DNA of 57,220 bases, taken from contig NZ_RHHP01000014.1 of assembly GCF_003710815.1 (NCBI RefSeq), positions 1 to 57,220 on the forward strand, given 5' to 3'. A program made the position numbers and the translations under genes. The stretch comes from Brevibacillus centrosporus (lineage in GTDB: Bacteria; Bacillota; Bacilli; Brevibacillales; Brevibacillaceae). This document shows, one piece after another, positions 1 through 8,141 of the stretch (its first letter is position 1; each line of letters starts with the position of its first letter). The notes under the pieces were generated by a model that was not told where the DNA came from, did not search any database, and was given only the letters and a program-made list of their open reading frames with translations.

Positions 1-21
1 CCGACTTTATCGACAGCCTGA

Positions 22-44
22 AGAGAGCATGAAGCTCTCTTTTT
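22..44 (+). terminator. Intrinsic terminator of an off-window plus-strand gene
   Basis: A 7-bp stem (22-28 with 34-40) with a 5-nt loop is followed by a T run at 41-44. The T run is on the plus strand, so it ends a gene entering from the left edge. It faces the stop codon of the minus-strand lipoprotein gene. Confidence 0.7.
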
Positions 45-46
45 AA

Positions 47-1063
47 TCACTTGATGATTTCTTTCGCCTGTTGTTTGAGCTCTTCAGAAACTGTGAGGCC
101 AAACTTCTGGGCTGCTGTTTCATTGATGTACAGTTCGGCTTGTTTGGAAATTTCTACTGGCGTGTCTGCGACTGCTTGCCCTTTCAGAACTTTCGCAGCC
201 ATTTCCCCCGTTTGTTTCCCCATGCCGTAGTAATCGATTCCGTAAGTGGCAACTGCACCGCGCTTTACCGTGTCTGTGTCAGAGGCAAATACAGGAATCT
301 TGCTTTGCTCTGCTGCACCCAGAACGGCTTCAAAAGAGGATACGACCGTGTTATCAATCGGAATAAACAAAGCGTCCGATTTTGCTGTCAATCCATTTGC
401 AGCCAATTGCACTTCCGACAGCTGTGAAATACCAGCTTTGACGATTTCTACGCCTTCTTTGCTAGCTGCTGCTTCCAGATCCTTCACTTGTACCTCGGAG
501 TTTACCTCCGAAGTCGTGTAGATCACACCAAGCTTTTTCAAGTTTGGCAGGAATTTTTTGATCAGCTGCAATTGTTGTTCCATGGATACTTTATCTGAGG
601 TACCGGTCACATTAGCGTCTGGTTTTTCCAGACTGCTGACCAATTGTGCGGACAGCGGATCTGTCACGGCACTGAATACGACAGGCTTGTCAGTGATGGC
701 TTTTGCTGCTGCTTGTGCGGACGGAGTAGCGATGGCTACCACCAGATCCTTCTGGTCACCCGCATATTTTTGTGCGATGGAAACGGTGTTGTTCATATCA
801 CCGTGAGCGTTTTGGTAGTCTACTTCCAGGTTCTTGCCTTCTTCATATCCAGAAGCTTTCAAACCATCCAAAATCCCTTGGTGAATGGCATCCAAAGCTG
901 GATGCTCCACAAATTGCGTCAATCCCAATTTCACAGTTTGTGCTTGCTCACTTGGTTTTGCTGCATTTGCGCCTGTCTCCGTTTGTCCACCTGTTTGATT
1001 GCCGCATGCTGCCAAAGAAAACGCCAGCAACGCGGTCAGTCCCATACTGACTGCTCGTCTCAT
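47..1063 (-). CDS. ABC transporter substrate-binding lipoprotein (TrpX-like family)
   Basis: A 338-residue extracytoplasmic solute-binding protein. It starts with a lipoprotein signal peptide ending in the lipobox LAAC, so it should be lipid-anchored on the outer face of the membrane. The rest matches the two-lobed periplasmic-binding fold of the family Pfam calls ABC transporter substrate binding protein (TrpX-like): Q-F-V-E-H-P-A-L-D near residue 52, then a TPSAQAAAKA motif and a GIDYYGMGKQTGEMAA stretch near residue 275. Such proteins usually bind aromatic amino acids or related small molecules; the ligand cannot be read here. The start is set by AGAGGAGGAAG about 6 nt upstream. The permease and ATPase genes that normally follow would lie beyond the left edge. 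Confidence 0.9.
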   Translation of the reverse strand: MRRAVSMGLTALLAFSLAACGNQTGGQTETGANAAKPSEQAQTVKLGLTQFVEHPALDAIHQGILDGLKASGYEEGKNLEVDYQNAHGDMNNTVSIAQKYAGDQKDLVVAIATPSAQAAAKAITDKPVVFSAVTDPLSAQLVSSLEKPDANVTGTSDKVSMEQQLQLIKKFLPNLKKLGVIYTTSEVNSEVQVKDLEAAASKEGVEIVKAGISQLSEVQLAANGLTAKSDALFIPIDNTVVSSFEAVLGAAEQSKIPVFASDTDTVKRGAVATYGIDYYGMGKQTGEMAAKVLKGQAVADTPVEISKQAELYINETAAQKFGLTVSEELKQQAKEIIK

Positions 1064-1137
1064 CTCTACTTCCTCCTCTAGGCTCTGCTACTTTCTGCTC
1101 ATGACTATACTACTAGCCATCGAGCGAACTCTGAATC

Positions 1138-1165
1138 ATTATACCATATCATACAAGGTTTCAAA
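1138..1165 (-). promoter_or_regulatory. Sigma-A-type promoter of the lipoprotein gene
   Basis: Read on the minus strand, TTTGAA (1160-1165) is followed after 16 nt by a perfect TATAAT (1138-1143), about 75 nt upstream of the lipoprotein start codon. Position and match support a vegetative promoter; no experimental evidence. Confidence 0.55.
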
Positions 1166-1283
1166 GATTTTTTCATCAACATTTTCGATTCCTTTTCTTT
1201 GAAATGAATGCCGATTTTCCTGATGTTCTTAGTTGATTTTCGATTTATAACACTCGGCATATGTTCGCTAACTATATTTACAA

Positions 1284-1329
1284 ACAAAGAAAAGCAGTGA
1301 TGCCCCTTGTCAGGTCTCCACCACTGCTT
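1284..1329 (-). terminator. Terminator overlapping the end of the CorC-family gene
   Basis: An 8-bp perfect stem (1292-1299 with 1322-1329) encloses the stop codon at 1310-1312 and is followed on the minus strand by TTTTCTTTG. The loop is long (22 nt), so efficiency is uncertain. Confidence 0.55.
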
Positions 1330-2620
1330 CCTCAACAGGCAGCTTTTTCACAATCACGCGCGTAATCCGGTAATGATCCACTTCCCCGACGATGAACTGG
1401 TAGTTGCCTTGTCTCACCATGTCACCGACTCGCGGCGAATGATCGAACTGCATGTATATCCAGCCTGCGAGCGTATCCACTTCACTTGACTCCAGATCGA
1501 TATCCAAATAATCGCTGACTTCCTCGAGCAGCATCCTGCCGTCGAGCGAGAGAATATTGTCCCGGCGCTCTACCTCTGGACGCTCATCATCGAATTCATC
1601 CTGGATGTCGCCGACGATTTCTTCCATAATATCTTCCAGCGTGACCAGTCCGGCCGTTCCCCCATACTCGTCGATGATAATCGCCATCTGACCGCGCTGC
1701 TTCTGCAGCATCGTCAACAGCCTGCTGATAGAGATCGTCTCGGGAACCGTCAGAACAGAGCGCATCAGCGACTCCAGATCCCGCTGCTCGCCTTCCAGAA
1801 GGCCCGTCAGCATGTCCTTGATGTGGAGACTGCCAACGACGTGATCCTTGTCCCCATCTACGACCGGATAGCGTGTATATCTTCCATTTTGTACGAGCCT
1901 GACGTTCTCCTCGAAGGGATCACGGATGTTCAATACAACCATGTCCGTCCGGGGAACCATGATTTCTCGTGCCATCGTCTCGGAGAAATCAAAAATGTTG
2001 TCCACCAGCATCATTTCCGTGTTATCGATCAGACCACTCTTATGACTTTCGTTAACGAGAATCCGGATCTCTTCTTCTGTATGCGCCTCCTGATGCGGCT
2101 CCATTGAAATATGAAATAAGGCGAGAAAGCGCGATGCCGACCAGTTGAGCAGATGAATGAAGGGATACATGATTTTGTGAAACCACATGATGGGCTTCGC
2201 TACCGCAAGCACGATCATTTCCGTCTTCTGGATCGCCATCGTCTTCGGTGCCAGCTCCCCCAGAACGATATGCAGAAAGGTAATCACGGAGAAAGCGATG
2301 ATGATTGAAATGCTGCTGATCAGCGTCTCATTTAAACCAAAATAGCGAAAGACCGGGTACAGCAAGTGAGCTACAGCCGGCTCGCCCAGCCACCCGAGGC
2401 CGAGTGAGGCGAGCGTGATTCCAAGCTGGCACGCAGAGAGGTAGGCATCGAGATTGTGCAGGAGCTTCTCTACATCTGCGGCTTTGCTGTTACCTTCTGC
2501 CACTAATTGAGCTATACGGGATTCCCTCACCTTGACGACAGCAAACTCCGTCGCCACAAAGAATCCGTTGAGGAACACGAGGAGCACAACCATGACCAAA
2601 TTGAACCAGGCCCCGACCAT
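1310..2620 (-). CDS. HlyC/CorC family membrane protein (CNNM-like, CBS domains)
   Basis: A 436-residue integral membrane protein with the usual order of the family: an N-terminal DUF21/CNNM transmembrane domain (about residues 1-190, four hydrophobic segments), two CBS domains (about 200-330; MVPRTDMVVL and EYGGTAGLVTLEDIMEEIVGDIQDE are typical motifs), and a C-terminal CorC/HlyC FAD-binding-like domain. Family members act in divalent cation (Mg2+, Co2+) efflux or homeostasis; the function of this one is inference. The ATG at 2620 is chosen because GGAAGGAGGG lies 8-9 nt upstream; an in-frame ATG 17 codons earlier has no ribosome binding site. It is divergent from the helicase gene. Confidence 0.9.
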   Translation of the reverse strand: MVGAWFNLVMVVLLVFLNGFFVATEFAVVKVRESRIAQLVAEGNSKAADVEKLLHNLDAYLSACQLGITLASLGLGWLGEPAVAHLLYPVFRYFGLNETLISSISIIIAFSVITFLHIVLGELAPKTMAIQKTEMIVLAVAKPIMWFHKIMYPFIHLLNWSASRFLALFHISMEPHQEAHTEEEIRILVNESHKSGLIDNTEMMLVDNIFDFSETMAREIMVPRTDMVVLNIRDPFEENVRLVQNGRYTRYPVVDGDKDHVVGSLHIKDMLTGLLEGEQRDLESLMRSVLTVPETISISRLLTMLQKQRGQMAIIIDEYGGTAGLVTLEDIMEEIVGDIQDEFDDERPEVERRDNILSLDGRMLLEEVSDYLDIDLESSEVDTLAGWIYMQFDHSPRVGDMVRQGNYQFIVGEVDHYRITRVIVKKLPVEEAVVET

Positions 2621-2769
2621 CCGTCCGACCCTCCTTCCCTTCCGTACGTGCTTTGGGATATTGTTTCCCACCGCCGGATAAATGTTACCTGTCTGTTTTT
2701 CTTTCTTTTCCCGATTGTGATACCATGGTTCTGTATGAATATATGTAGCTTGTAAATGAGGTGAGTCAC

Positions 2770-4449
2770 TTGTCTTACCGTCCAGATTTGCCCATGATCG
2801 TGCAAAGTGACCGAACGATCCTGCTGGAAACCCAGCATCCGCTATTTACGGAAGCGAGACAAGCCATATCTGGATTTGCCGAGCTGATCAAAAGCCCTGA
2901 ATACATGCATACGTACCGCATTACTCCCCTGTCGCTGTGGAATGCTGCAGCTGGCGGAATGACGCCTGAGCAGGTATCAGAGGCTCTGACCACGTATAGT
3001 AAATACGGGGTTCCTCCCACCATCGTCCGAGAGCTGGAAGAAACCATGAGCCGTTACGGTCGCATCCGTCTGGAAAAGTCTGGGGACGACATTCTTTTAA
3101 TAAGTGACGATTCTCTCATTCTAACAGAGCTTACCAGCTATAAATCGGTAGCCCAGCTATTGGACGAATCCCGAGCTGACGAAGGATTTATTATCAAGCC
3201 ATATGCCCGGGGACTGATCAAACAGGAGCTGATCCATCTGGGCTATCCCGTCCAGGATATTGCGGGCTATACTGCGGGGGAGAGCTGTCCTGTTAGCTGG
3301 CGAGAAATCACTGCTGCAGGAAGGCCATTTGCTCTGCGGCCTTATCAGGAGGAGGCTGTTCGCGCCTTTCACTCCGGAGGTGCTGCTACCGGTGGCAGTG
3401 GAGTCTTGGTCCTCCCCTGTGGGGCAGGGAAAACCGTGATTGGACTTGGAGCCATTTGCCAGCTGCAGACGGCCACGCTGATCGTAACAACCAATACGAC
3501 CTCCGTACGCCAATGGATCTCTGAGCTCCTCGACAAAACGGGATTGGATCCCTCGCTCGTCGGTGAATATACAGGAGATCGCAAGGAAGTGAAGCCCATT
3601 ACCGTGGCCACTTACCAAATATTGACCTTTCGCCCCAGTGCTGAAGATGAATTTCCTCACATGAAACTCTTTTCAGAGCGCGATTGGGGGCTTATTATTT
3701 ACGATGAGGTTCATTTGCTGCCAGCGCCTGTTTTTCGGGTAACATCCGGTATCCAGGCCACGCGCAGACTGGGTTTGACGGCGACTCTCGTTCGGGAGGA
3801 TGGACGGGAGGAAGACGTTTTTACCTTGATCGGCCCCAAAAAATACGAGGTGCCTTGGAAAATCATGGAGGAACAAGGATGGATTGCCGAAGCTCTCTGC
3901 CGGGAAATTCGTCTACCGTTTGAGCCAAAATGGCGAGAAGCTTACGCGCGTGCCTCCACTCGGCAAAAGTTTCGCATCGCTGCAGAGAATCCAAGGAAGC
4001 TGGAGGTCGTTCGCTACTTGCTGGACCAGCATTCCCACGATCAGGTGCTGATCATCGGGCAATACGTCGATCAGCTTGACCAAATGGCGGCTGCTTTGGG
4101 GCTGCCCCTCATTACCGGAAAAGTGCCTGAAAGTGAACGTGAGCTTTTGTACCAGCAATTCAAAAAAGGGGAAATCAAGCGCCTCATCGTTTCCAAGGTC
4201 GCAAACTTCGCCGTGGATCTGCCGGACGCGAACGTCGCGATCCAGATCTCCGGAACTTTCGGATCCAGGCAGGAAGAAGCACAGCGGCTCGGGCGTATCC
4301 TACGTCCCAAACCAGATGATAACAAGGCGCATTTTTATACACTCGTGACACGAGACACGCGGGAGCAGGAATTTTCACTCCATCGTCAGCTTTTTCTCGT
4401 GGAACAAGGCTATCCGTACGATATTATAGAAATGGAAACGCTGGTCTGA
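2770..4449 (+). CDS. XPB/Ssl2-like superfamily 2 DNA helicase
   Basis: A 559-residue helicase related to eukaryotic and archaeal XPB. An N-terminal damage-recognition-like domain is followed by the RecA-like domains. Visible motifs: Walker A LPCGAGKT near residue 218, a DEVH box (IIYDEVHLLPA, about 310), TAT motif III followed by an R-E-D stretch (VREDGREED) characteristic of XPB, and motif VI QRLGRILRPK near 515. XPB-type helicases unwind DNA in repair or transcription-linked repair. No Bax1-type nuclease gene is adjacent. The start is probably the TTG at 2770, which has GAGGTGAG 4-5 nt upstream; a GTG at 2761 would overlap that site. Its stop codon overlaps the -35 of the sigma-factor promoter. 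Confidence 0.9.
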   Translation: MSYRPDLPMIVQSDRTILLETQHPLFTEARQAISGFAELIKSPEYMHTYRITPLSLWNAAAGGMTPEQVSEALTTYSKYGVPPTIVRELEETMSRYGRIRLEKSGDDILLISDDSLILTELTSYKSVAQLLDESRADEGFIIKPYARGLIKQELIHLGYPVQDIAGYTAGESCPVSWREITAAGRPFALRPYQEEAVRAFHSGGAATGGSGVLVLPCGAGKTVIGLGAICQLQTATLIVTTNTTSVRQWISELLDKTGLDPSLVGEYTGDRKEVKPITVATYQILTFRPSAEDEFPHMKLFSERDWGLIIYDEVHLLPAPVFRVTSGIQATRRLGLTATLVREDGREEDVFTLIGPKKYEVPWKIMEEQGWIAEALCREIRLPFEPKWREAYARASTRQKFRIAAENPRKLEVVRYLLDQHSHDQVLIIGQYVDQLDQMAAALGLPLITGKVPESERELLYQQFKKGEIKRLIVSKVANFAVDLPDANVAIQISGTFGSRQEEAQRLGRILRPKPDDNKAHFYTLVTRDTREQEFSLHRQLFLVEQGYPYDIIEMETLV

Positions 4450-4475
4450 AACGTTTTAAAAATACCAGCGTCTCA
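4447..4475 (+). promoter_or_regulatory. ECF-sigma-type promoter upstream of the sigma factor gene
   Basis: TGAAAC (4447-4452), a 16-nt spacer, then CGTCTCA (4469-4475). TGAAAC-N16-CGTC/CGTA is the classic consensus of ECF (SigW/SigX-like) promoters. It lies about 27 nt upstream of the sigma gene, so autoregulation is a strong inference. The first three bases are the stop codon of the helicase gene. Confidence 0.75.
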
Positions 4476-4501
4476 TAGAGGGAAGGGAGGCCGGAGATTC
4501 A

Positions 4502-5071
4502 ATGCAATCCGACGCCGAAATCATTCAGCGGATTCTTCAGGGCGACATCGAAGGGTATCGCGACCTCATCCAACGATACCAGCATATGATCTACGTTTTT
4601 ATTTACAAGATGGTAAACAATCGCTCCGATGCGGAGGATCTCACACAGGAAGTTTTTGTCAAAGCGTATGAAAAGCTGTCTACCTTCCGGGGAGACAGTC
4701 AATTTTCTTCCTGGCTGCACACACTGGCCCGCAACAAGAGCATCGACTTCCTGCGCCGTCGGAAGTTCCATGACTCAGATGAGCAGCTGGCCTATGTACC
4801 AGCCAACACGCGAGATGAGTCTCCTCAGGAATCGCTTATGAATAAGGAGCAGCGTCGCGAAATCGAAGAAGCATTCGCTTTGCTATCGGACACCTATCGA
4901 GAAGTAATCGTGCTTCGTTGCACGCATGAATATCCTTTCGAAAAAATCGCTTCGCTCCTCGGCATTGCCGAGTCGACCGCCCGAGTCCGATACCTGCGCG
5001 CTCGCCAGGAACTCGCAAAATTGTTAACCCGCAAGGAAGGGGGGCTCGTACATGAACTGCCAGGCATTTAG
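4502..5071 (+). CDS. ECF-family RNA polymerase sigma factor (SigW-like)
   Basis: A 189-residue sigma-70 family factor with only regions 2 and 4. Region 2 is at about residues 10-80 (YRDLIQRYQHMIYVFIYKM, then the AEDLTQEVFVKAYEKL core-binding and -10 motif, and SSWLHTLARNKSIDFLRRRK). Region 4 with its helix-turn-helix is at about 120-175 (LLSDTYREVIVLR, PFEKIASLLGIAESTARVRYLRARQEL). It directs transcription from TGAAAC/CGTC-type promoters in envelope stress or similar regulons. The end overlaps the start of the anti-sigma gene by 20 nt, so the two are translationally coupled. The ribosome binding site GGAAGGGAGG is 11 nt upstream. It is probably autoregulated. Confidence 0.95.
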   Translation: MQSDAEIIQRILQGDIEGYRDLIQRYQHMIYVFIYKMVNNRSDAEDLTQEVFVKAYEKLSTFRGDSQFSSWLHTLARNKSIDFLRRRKFHDSDEQLAYVPANTRDESPQESLMNKEQRREIEEAFALLSDTYREVIVLRCTHEYPFEKIASLLGIAESTARVRYLRARQELAKLLTRKEGGLVHELPGI

Positions 5072-6422
5072 AAAAGCATGGTTGGAAGAAGACACGGACA
5101 GCGATGTGATCTCACATATTGAAACCTGTGATGATTGCATGGCGTGGATCGAAAAACTATTGGATACAGACGAGGAGGTGCAGTTCTTGAAGGAGGTTCC
5201 TTTACCATCGGTGAACCTGGAAGAGAGAATTATGCAGGCCATCTACCAGGACGCCGGTCAAGGTACGCCCCCTCATGCCGCAACTGAATCGCTACAAGCA
5301 CCCATTCCGATCACAAGCAAGCGTCGGACCAAAGGCTTCCCTTCACTCGCCTGGGTCAGTGCCGCAGCTGTCTTGCTGATCGTTGGTATAGCAGGCTACC
5401 AACAGCTCCAATCCAGTAATCAGGAAATGGCAGCTTCCATGCCGCAGAGTAGTGCCGCTGGAACAGCCAACACAGAGATTGCCATCAACAGTCAGACAAA
5501 TCTAGCTCCAGCCGCAGCGGATGCACAACAGCCCGCTACGGCAAAGATGGCAGTGAACTCGGAAGTTGCGAAAGAACAGCCTCCTGCTGCCGCTACCCCA
5601 GCTTCAGACGTTGTACAGCCAAAGGCGGCAGATGCGCCTCTAGCAGCTGGAAAACAATCCGTCGCGATGGTGGCTCCGCAGGCGAAGACGGCAGCACCCG
5701 AGTCCAGATCCAAAACCCCGGATTCGCAGCCTCTAGCCCGTAACGCTGCAGTGGGAAAAACAGCTGCGAAAGCACCTGCCAATAATGAAACAGTCGCATT
5801 AGCTGACAATGCAGCCAAGGAGAACAACGCCCCAGTCGCAAAACAGGAGGCAGCTGCACTAGCGGATTCAAATCAAACGTTTAGTACCATCACTGCTTTG
5901 GATAACACGGAAGCAGATCAAGCGGAGTCTGCCAAAGCGCTAGTCGGGCCGCCCGCACCCGCTGTGCAAAAAGCCGCTATTACACTCTCTACCTTTTCAG
6001 ACCTAGAGACGGCTGTACAAGCATCTGATTTGCCTGTACCTGTCCTTGCATCGGCGAGCGGCTTTGCGGTCAACGACGTGTCGGTCCAATACGAATCGGA
6101 GACCAGCCAAAAAGTAACGCGGCTTACGGCCGATTACAAGCGCAACAACAGCTGGATCAAAATCGATGTCGTCCGGAATACACACGGAAAACGCAGTCTC
6201 TCCATCCCTGGAACCTTTTCCGCTACGCAGTTGTTTACGGTAGGTGGCGAGCAGGCGATCGGCGTCTCGTTTGATCAGCAGGGCACGAAGGCTGCAGCTG
6301 TACAGCATGCCGTTCACTTTAATGCACAAGCAGACAATCAATCCTTGTACGTCGTGATTTCTGCCAATGGCGTGAGCCTGAATGAGCTGATCGAAACCAC
6401 GAAAGAATTGACCTGGGAATAG
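5052..6422 (+). CDS. Transmembrane anti-sigma factor with zinc finger and long Ala/Pro/Gln-rich linker
   Basis: A 456-residue protein that should hold the upstream sigma factor inactive at the membrane. The cytoplasmic N-terminus has the ZAS zinc motif H22-x3-C26-x2-C29 with a preceding C3. One transmembrane segment follows at about residues 97-115 (WVSAAAVLLIVGIAGYQQL). Outside the membrane there is an unusual low-complexity region of about 190 residues (about 120-310) rich in Ala, Pro, Gln and Lys, then a compact C-terminal domain (about 315-456) ending in a V-V-I-S-A-N-G-V-S stretch. RsiW-type anti-sigmas are about 200 residues, so this is more than twice the usual size. Regulated proteolysis as the release step is inference. 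Overlaps the sigma gene by 20 nt. Confidence 0.85.
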   Translation: MNCQAFRKAWLEEDTDSDVISHIETCDDCMAWIEKLLDTDEEVQFLKEVPLPSVNLEERIMQAIYQDAGQGTPPHAATESLQAPIPITSKRRTKGFPSLAWVSAAAVLLIVGIAGYQQLQSSNQEMAASMPQSSAAGTANTEIAINSQTNLAPAAADAQQPATAKMAVNSEVAKEQPPAAATPASDVVQPKAADAPLAAGKQSVAMVAPQAKTAAPESRSKTPDSQPLARNAAVGKTAAKAPANNETVALADNAAKENNAPVAKQEAAALADSNQTFSTITALDNTEADQAESAKALVGPPAPAVQKAAITLSTFSDLETAVQASDLPVPVLASASGFAVNDVSVQYESETSQKVTRLTADYKRNNSWIKIDVVRNTHGKRSLSIPGTFSATQLFTVGGEQAIGVSFDQQGTKAAAVQHAVHFNAQADNQSLYVVISANGVSLNELIETTKELTWE

Positions 6423-6427
6423 CAGAA

Positions 6428-6466
6428 AGGACGCGTGAGCTTTTGCAGCTCGCGTGTCCTTTTTTC
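6428..6466 (+). terminator. Terminator of the sigma/anti-sigma operon
   Basis: A 13-bp stem (6428-6440 with 6448-6460, two G-U pairs), a 7-nt loop and a T run at 6459-6465. It directly follows the anti-sigma stop codon. Confidence 0.9.
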
Positions 6467-6474
6467 TTTCCCCA

Positions 6475-6909
6475 TTACTCTATTGCGCCGCAGCCGCCGA
6501 TGATGGGGATTTCCTTTTTCATGTCTCGCTGGGGTGTCGTCAGCTCAATGCGGATCCCACTGGGGTCATAGCAGAACAACGCAATCGTTCCTCCCTCCTG
6601 CCCCTTTACCCCAATCCCTCCAAACTGAAGGCGAATCCCCCTCTCTTTCATCCGTTCCTCGAGCTGTCGCAACACGGCAACGGATTCAACGGATAGGGCG
6701 AGATGATGGAGTCCTGCTACATTCACCGATGCTTCTTGTTCAGCTGTCTGCCAGAGCGTAATCATCGTTCCTTGATCTGTCACATAGGCGTGATGTCCTT
6801 CTGCATATTCCACTGTTTCAAATTCCAGTATATCTGTGAAGAATGCCTTGCTAGCCTCCAAATCCGTAACACTCAATCCTACATGGTTGACCCCTTTTGT
6901 CAAAGCCAT
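6475..6909 (-). CDS. VOC family (glyoxalase/dioxygenase fold) protein
   Basis: A 144-residue single vicinal-oxygen-chelate protein. The N-terminus KGVNHVGLSVTDLEASKAFF and the later GLHHLALSVESV and DPSGIRIEL motifs give the paired beta-alpha-beta-beta-beta modules; H8, H67 and E near 122 are candidate metal ligands. VOC proteins include glyoxalases, extradiol dioxygenases and resistance proteins, so the substrate cannot be assigned. It lies 7 nt downstream of the flavin-binding protein gene and its ribosome binding site (AAAGGAGAG) sits in the end of that gene, so the two form an operon. Confidence 0.85.
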   Translation of the reverse strand: MALTKGVNHVGLSVTDLEASKAFFTDILEFETVEYAEGHHAYVTDQGTMITLWQTAEQEASVNVAGLHHLALSVESVAVLRQLEERMKERGIRLQFGGIGVKGQEGGTIALFCYDPSGIRIELTTPQRDMKKEIPIIGGCGAIE

Positions 6910-6916
6910 TGTCCCT

Positions 6917-7381
6917 TCACTCTCCTTTTGATAGACTGACTAATTTCGGAATGCGTGCTGAGCAGTTTCGATACACTTGCTCGACAGTTACTTTCACCAC
7001 CTGAATGCTGCCCACAAACCAGCGCCGCAGCTCTTCATTATCGAGCACCTCCGCTTTTCCGTTGATCCGCAGACGCTGCTGATGGGAAAAATCAATAAAC
7101 AACATGCCGATATTCGGGTTTTCCACGATGTTGCCCAAGCTTTGAAAAGCCCCATTGCCTGGGTAATCCGGGAAGATAAGCGTCTCGTCATCCAGCACTT
7201 TTACAGAAGGAGAGCCTCCCCGGAAGCTGCAATCGCAGTTTCCATCGCGATCTGCTGTGGCAATGAAAAAGAACTCCATCGCTTCCACGTAGCTACTCAG
7301 CAAAGGTGTCAATTTTTGTCCCACACGTATGCCATTTGTTTGAAATTTGTCCCGCAGCATTTGTTCACCAGCTGTCCCCAT
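6917..7381 (-). CDS. Pyridoxamine 5'-phosphate oxidase-like flavin-binding protein
   Basis: A 154-residue split-barrel protein of the PNPOx-like family: EAMEFFFIATADRDGNCDCSFRGG near residue 35, then FPDYPGNGAFQSLGNI and NIGMLFIDF, which are typical of FMN-binding members related to MSMEG_6526-type proteins. A redox or detoxification role is inferred from the family. The start is the ATG at 7381 because GAGGTGAG lies 5 nt upstream; an in-frame GTG three codons earlier is inside that site. First gene of an operon with the VOC gene, divergent from the CGNR regulator, and preceded by an inverted repeat that may be its operator. Confidence 0.85.
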   Translation of the reverse strand: MGTAGEQMLRDKFQTNGIRVGQKLTPLLSSYVEAMEFFFIATADRDGNCDCSFRGGSPSVKVLDDETLIFPDYPGNGAFQSLGNIVENPNIGMLFIDFSHQQRLRINGKAEVLDNEELRRWFVGSIQVVKVTVEQVYRNCSARIPKLVSLSKGE

Positions 7382-7396
7382 CTCACTCACCTCTTA

Positions 7397-7476
7397 TAAC
7401 CTTTAATATTTAGTTTTAATGGTTACAGAATACACGATCTACCAAACCTTGTAAATGTATTTTTAACGGTTATAAT
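7397..7476. promoter_or_regulatory. Divergent control region: three TTAAnGGTTA boxes and a promoter
   Basis: Three near-identical 10-mers: 7397-7406 (inverted, one mismatch), 7416-7425 and 7463-7472. The first two form an inverted repeat in front of the flavoprotein operon. The third lies in the spacer of a candidate promoter for the CGNR gene, TTGTAA (7449-7454), 16 nt, TATAAT (7471-7476). The layout fits a regulator that controls both itself and the divergent operon; the CGNR protein is the obvious candidate (inference). Confidence 0.55.
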
Positions 7477-7495
7477 AATAGAGAGGTGAGCCCCT

Positions 7496-8071
7496 ATGGA
7501 AACGACACGCTTTACGTTAGGCGGAGCTGTCTGGATCAATCTCGTCAACACGATCAACAAGCGACAGATCGATGTCTTGGATGACCCAGAACGGCTTATG
7601 GCATGGCTTATGGCAAATGAGCTGCTTCGGGAGAGTGACCAAAAAGAACTCGAAAACAAAGAAACCTTACGTCAGATTACGGACGTCCTTCATTCTTTAC
7701 GCAATATTTGCTTCGCTGTTCTTGAGGATTTCCAGCAGGCGGGACTTTCCCAATCGAGCGTACAGCAGCTGAGAAGCTTGACTGATCCACTAAAGGTAAA
7801 GCTTACTTTGCACACATCCGAGGGTCGTCTAGAGCTAGTCAACGAGGGCCTGCATACGGATGATCACATTACCTACCAAGTCCTCGCCTCTATCATTCAC
7901 TCGCTGCAGACTGTATCTAGAGATCGCATACGCGCCTGCGAGCATGAGGACTGCATTTTGCACTTTATCGATACCTCCAAATCAGGAAAACGGCGCTGGT
8001 GCAGCATGGAAACGTGTGGGAACCGGCACAAGGCAGCTGAGTTTTATGCGAGGAAAAAGCAGAAGGAGTAA
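7496..8071 (+). CDS. CGNR zinc-finger transcriptional regulator (ABATE domain)
   Basis: A 191-residue protein with an N-terminal ABATE (stress-induced regulator) domain at about residues 1-140 and a C-terminal zf-CGNR domain: RACEHEDCILHFIDTSKSG, then RRWCSMETCGNRHKAAEF. Four cysteines (about 150, 155, 170, 175) bind zinc, and the CGNR signature is intact. Such proteins are predicted DNA-binding regulators. The start has GAGGTGAG 5 nt upstream; the predicted transcription start gives a very short leader. It is divergent from the PNPOx/VOC operon with three shared boxes between them. The ABATE N-terminus carries the usual GGAVWINLVNT motif. Confidence 0.88.
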   Translation: METTRFTLGGAVWINLVNTINKRQIDVLDDPERLMAWLMANELLRESDQKELENKETLRQITDVLHSLRNICFAVLEDFQQAGLSQSSVQQLRSLTDPLKVKLTLHTSEGRLELVNEGLHTDDHITYQVLASIIHSLQTVSRDRIRACEHEDCILHFIDTSKSGKRRWCSMETCGNRHKAAEFYARKKQKE

Positions 8072-8085
8072 AGAGCATAGACAAA

Positions 8086-8130
8086 AACCCCGTTCTTGCC
8101 TGATGAGTAAGCAAGAACGGGGTTCCTTTG
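8086..8130. terminator. Bidirectional terminator between CGNR gene and ABC permease
   Basis: A perfect 14-bp stem (8086-8099 with 8111-8124) with an 11-nt loop. It has an A run before and T-rich sequence after, so it can serve both convergent genes. Confidence 0.9.
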
Positions 8131-8141
8131 TTTCCCTGTCG

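Noticed and set aside
5492..5871. Minus-strand frames opposite the anti-sigma low-complexity region
   Set aside because: They mirror the Ala/Pro-rich coding repeats of the anti-sigma gene and lack start signals.
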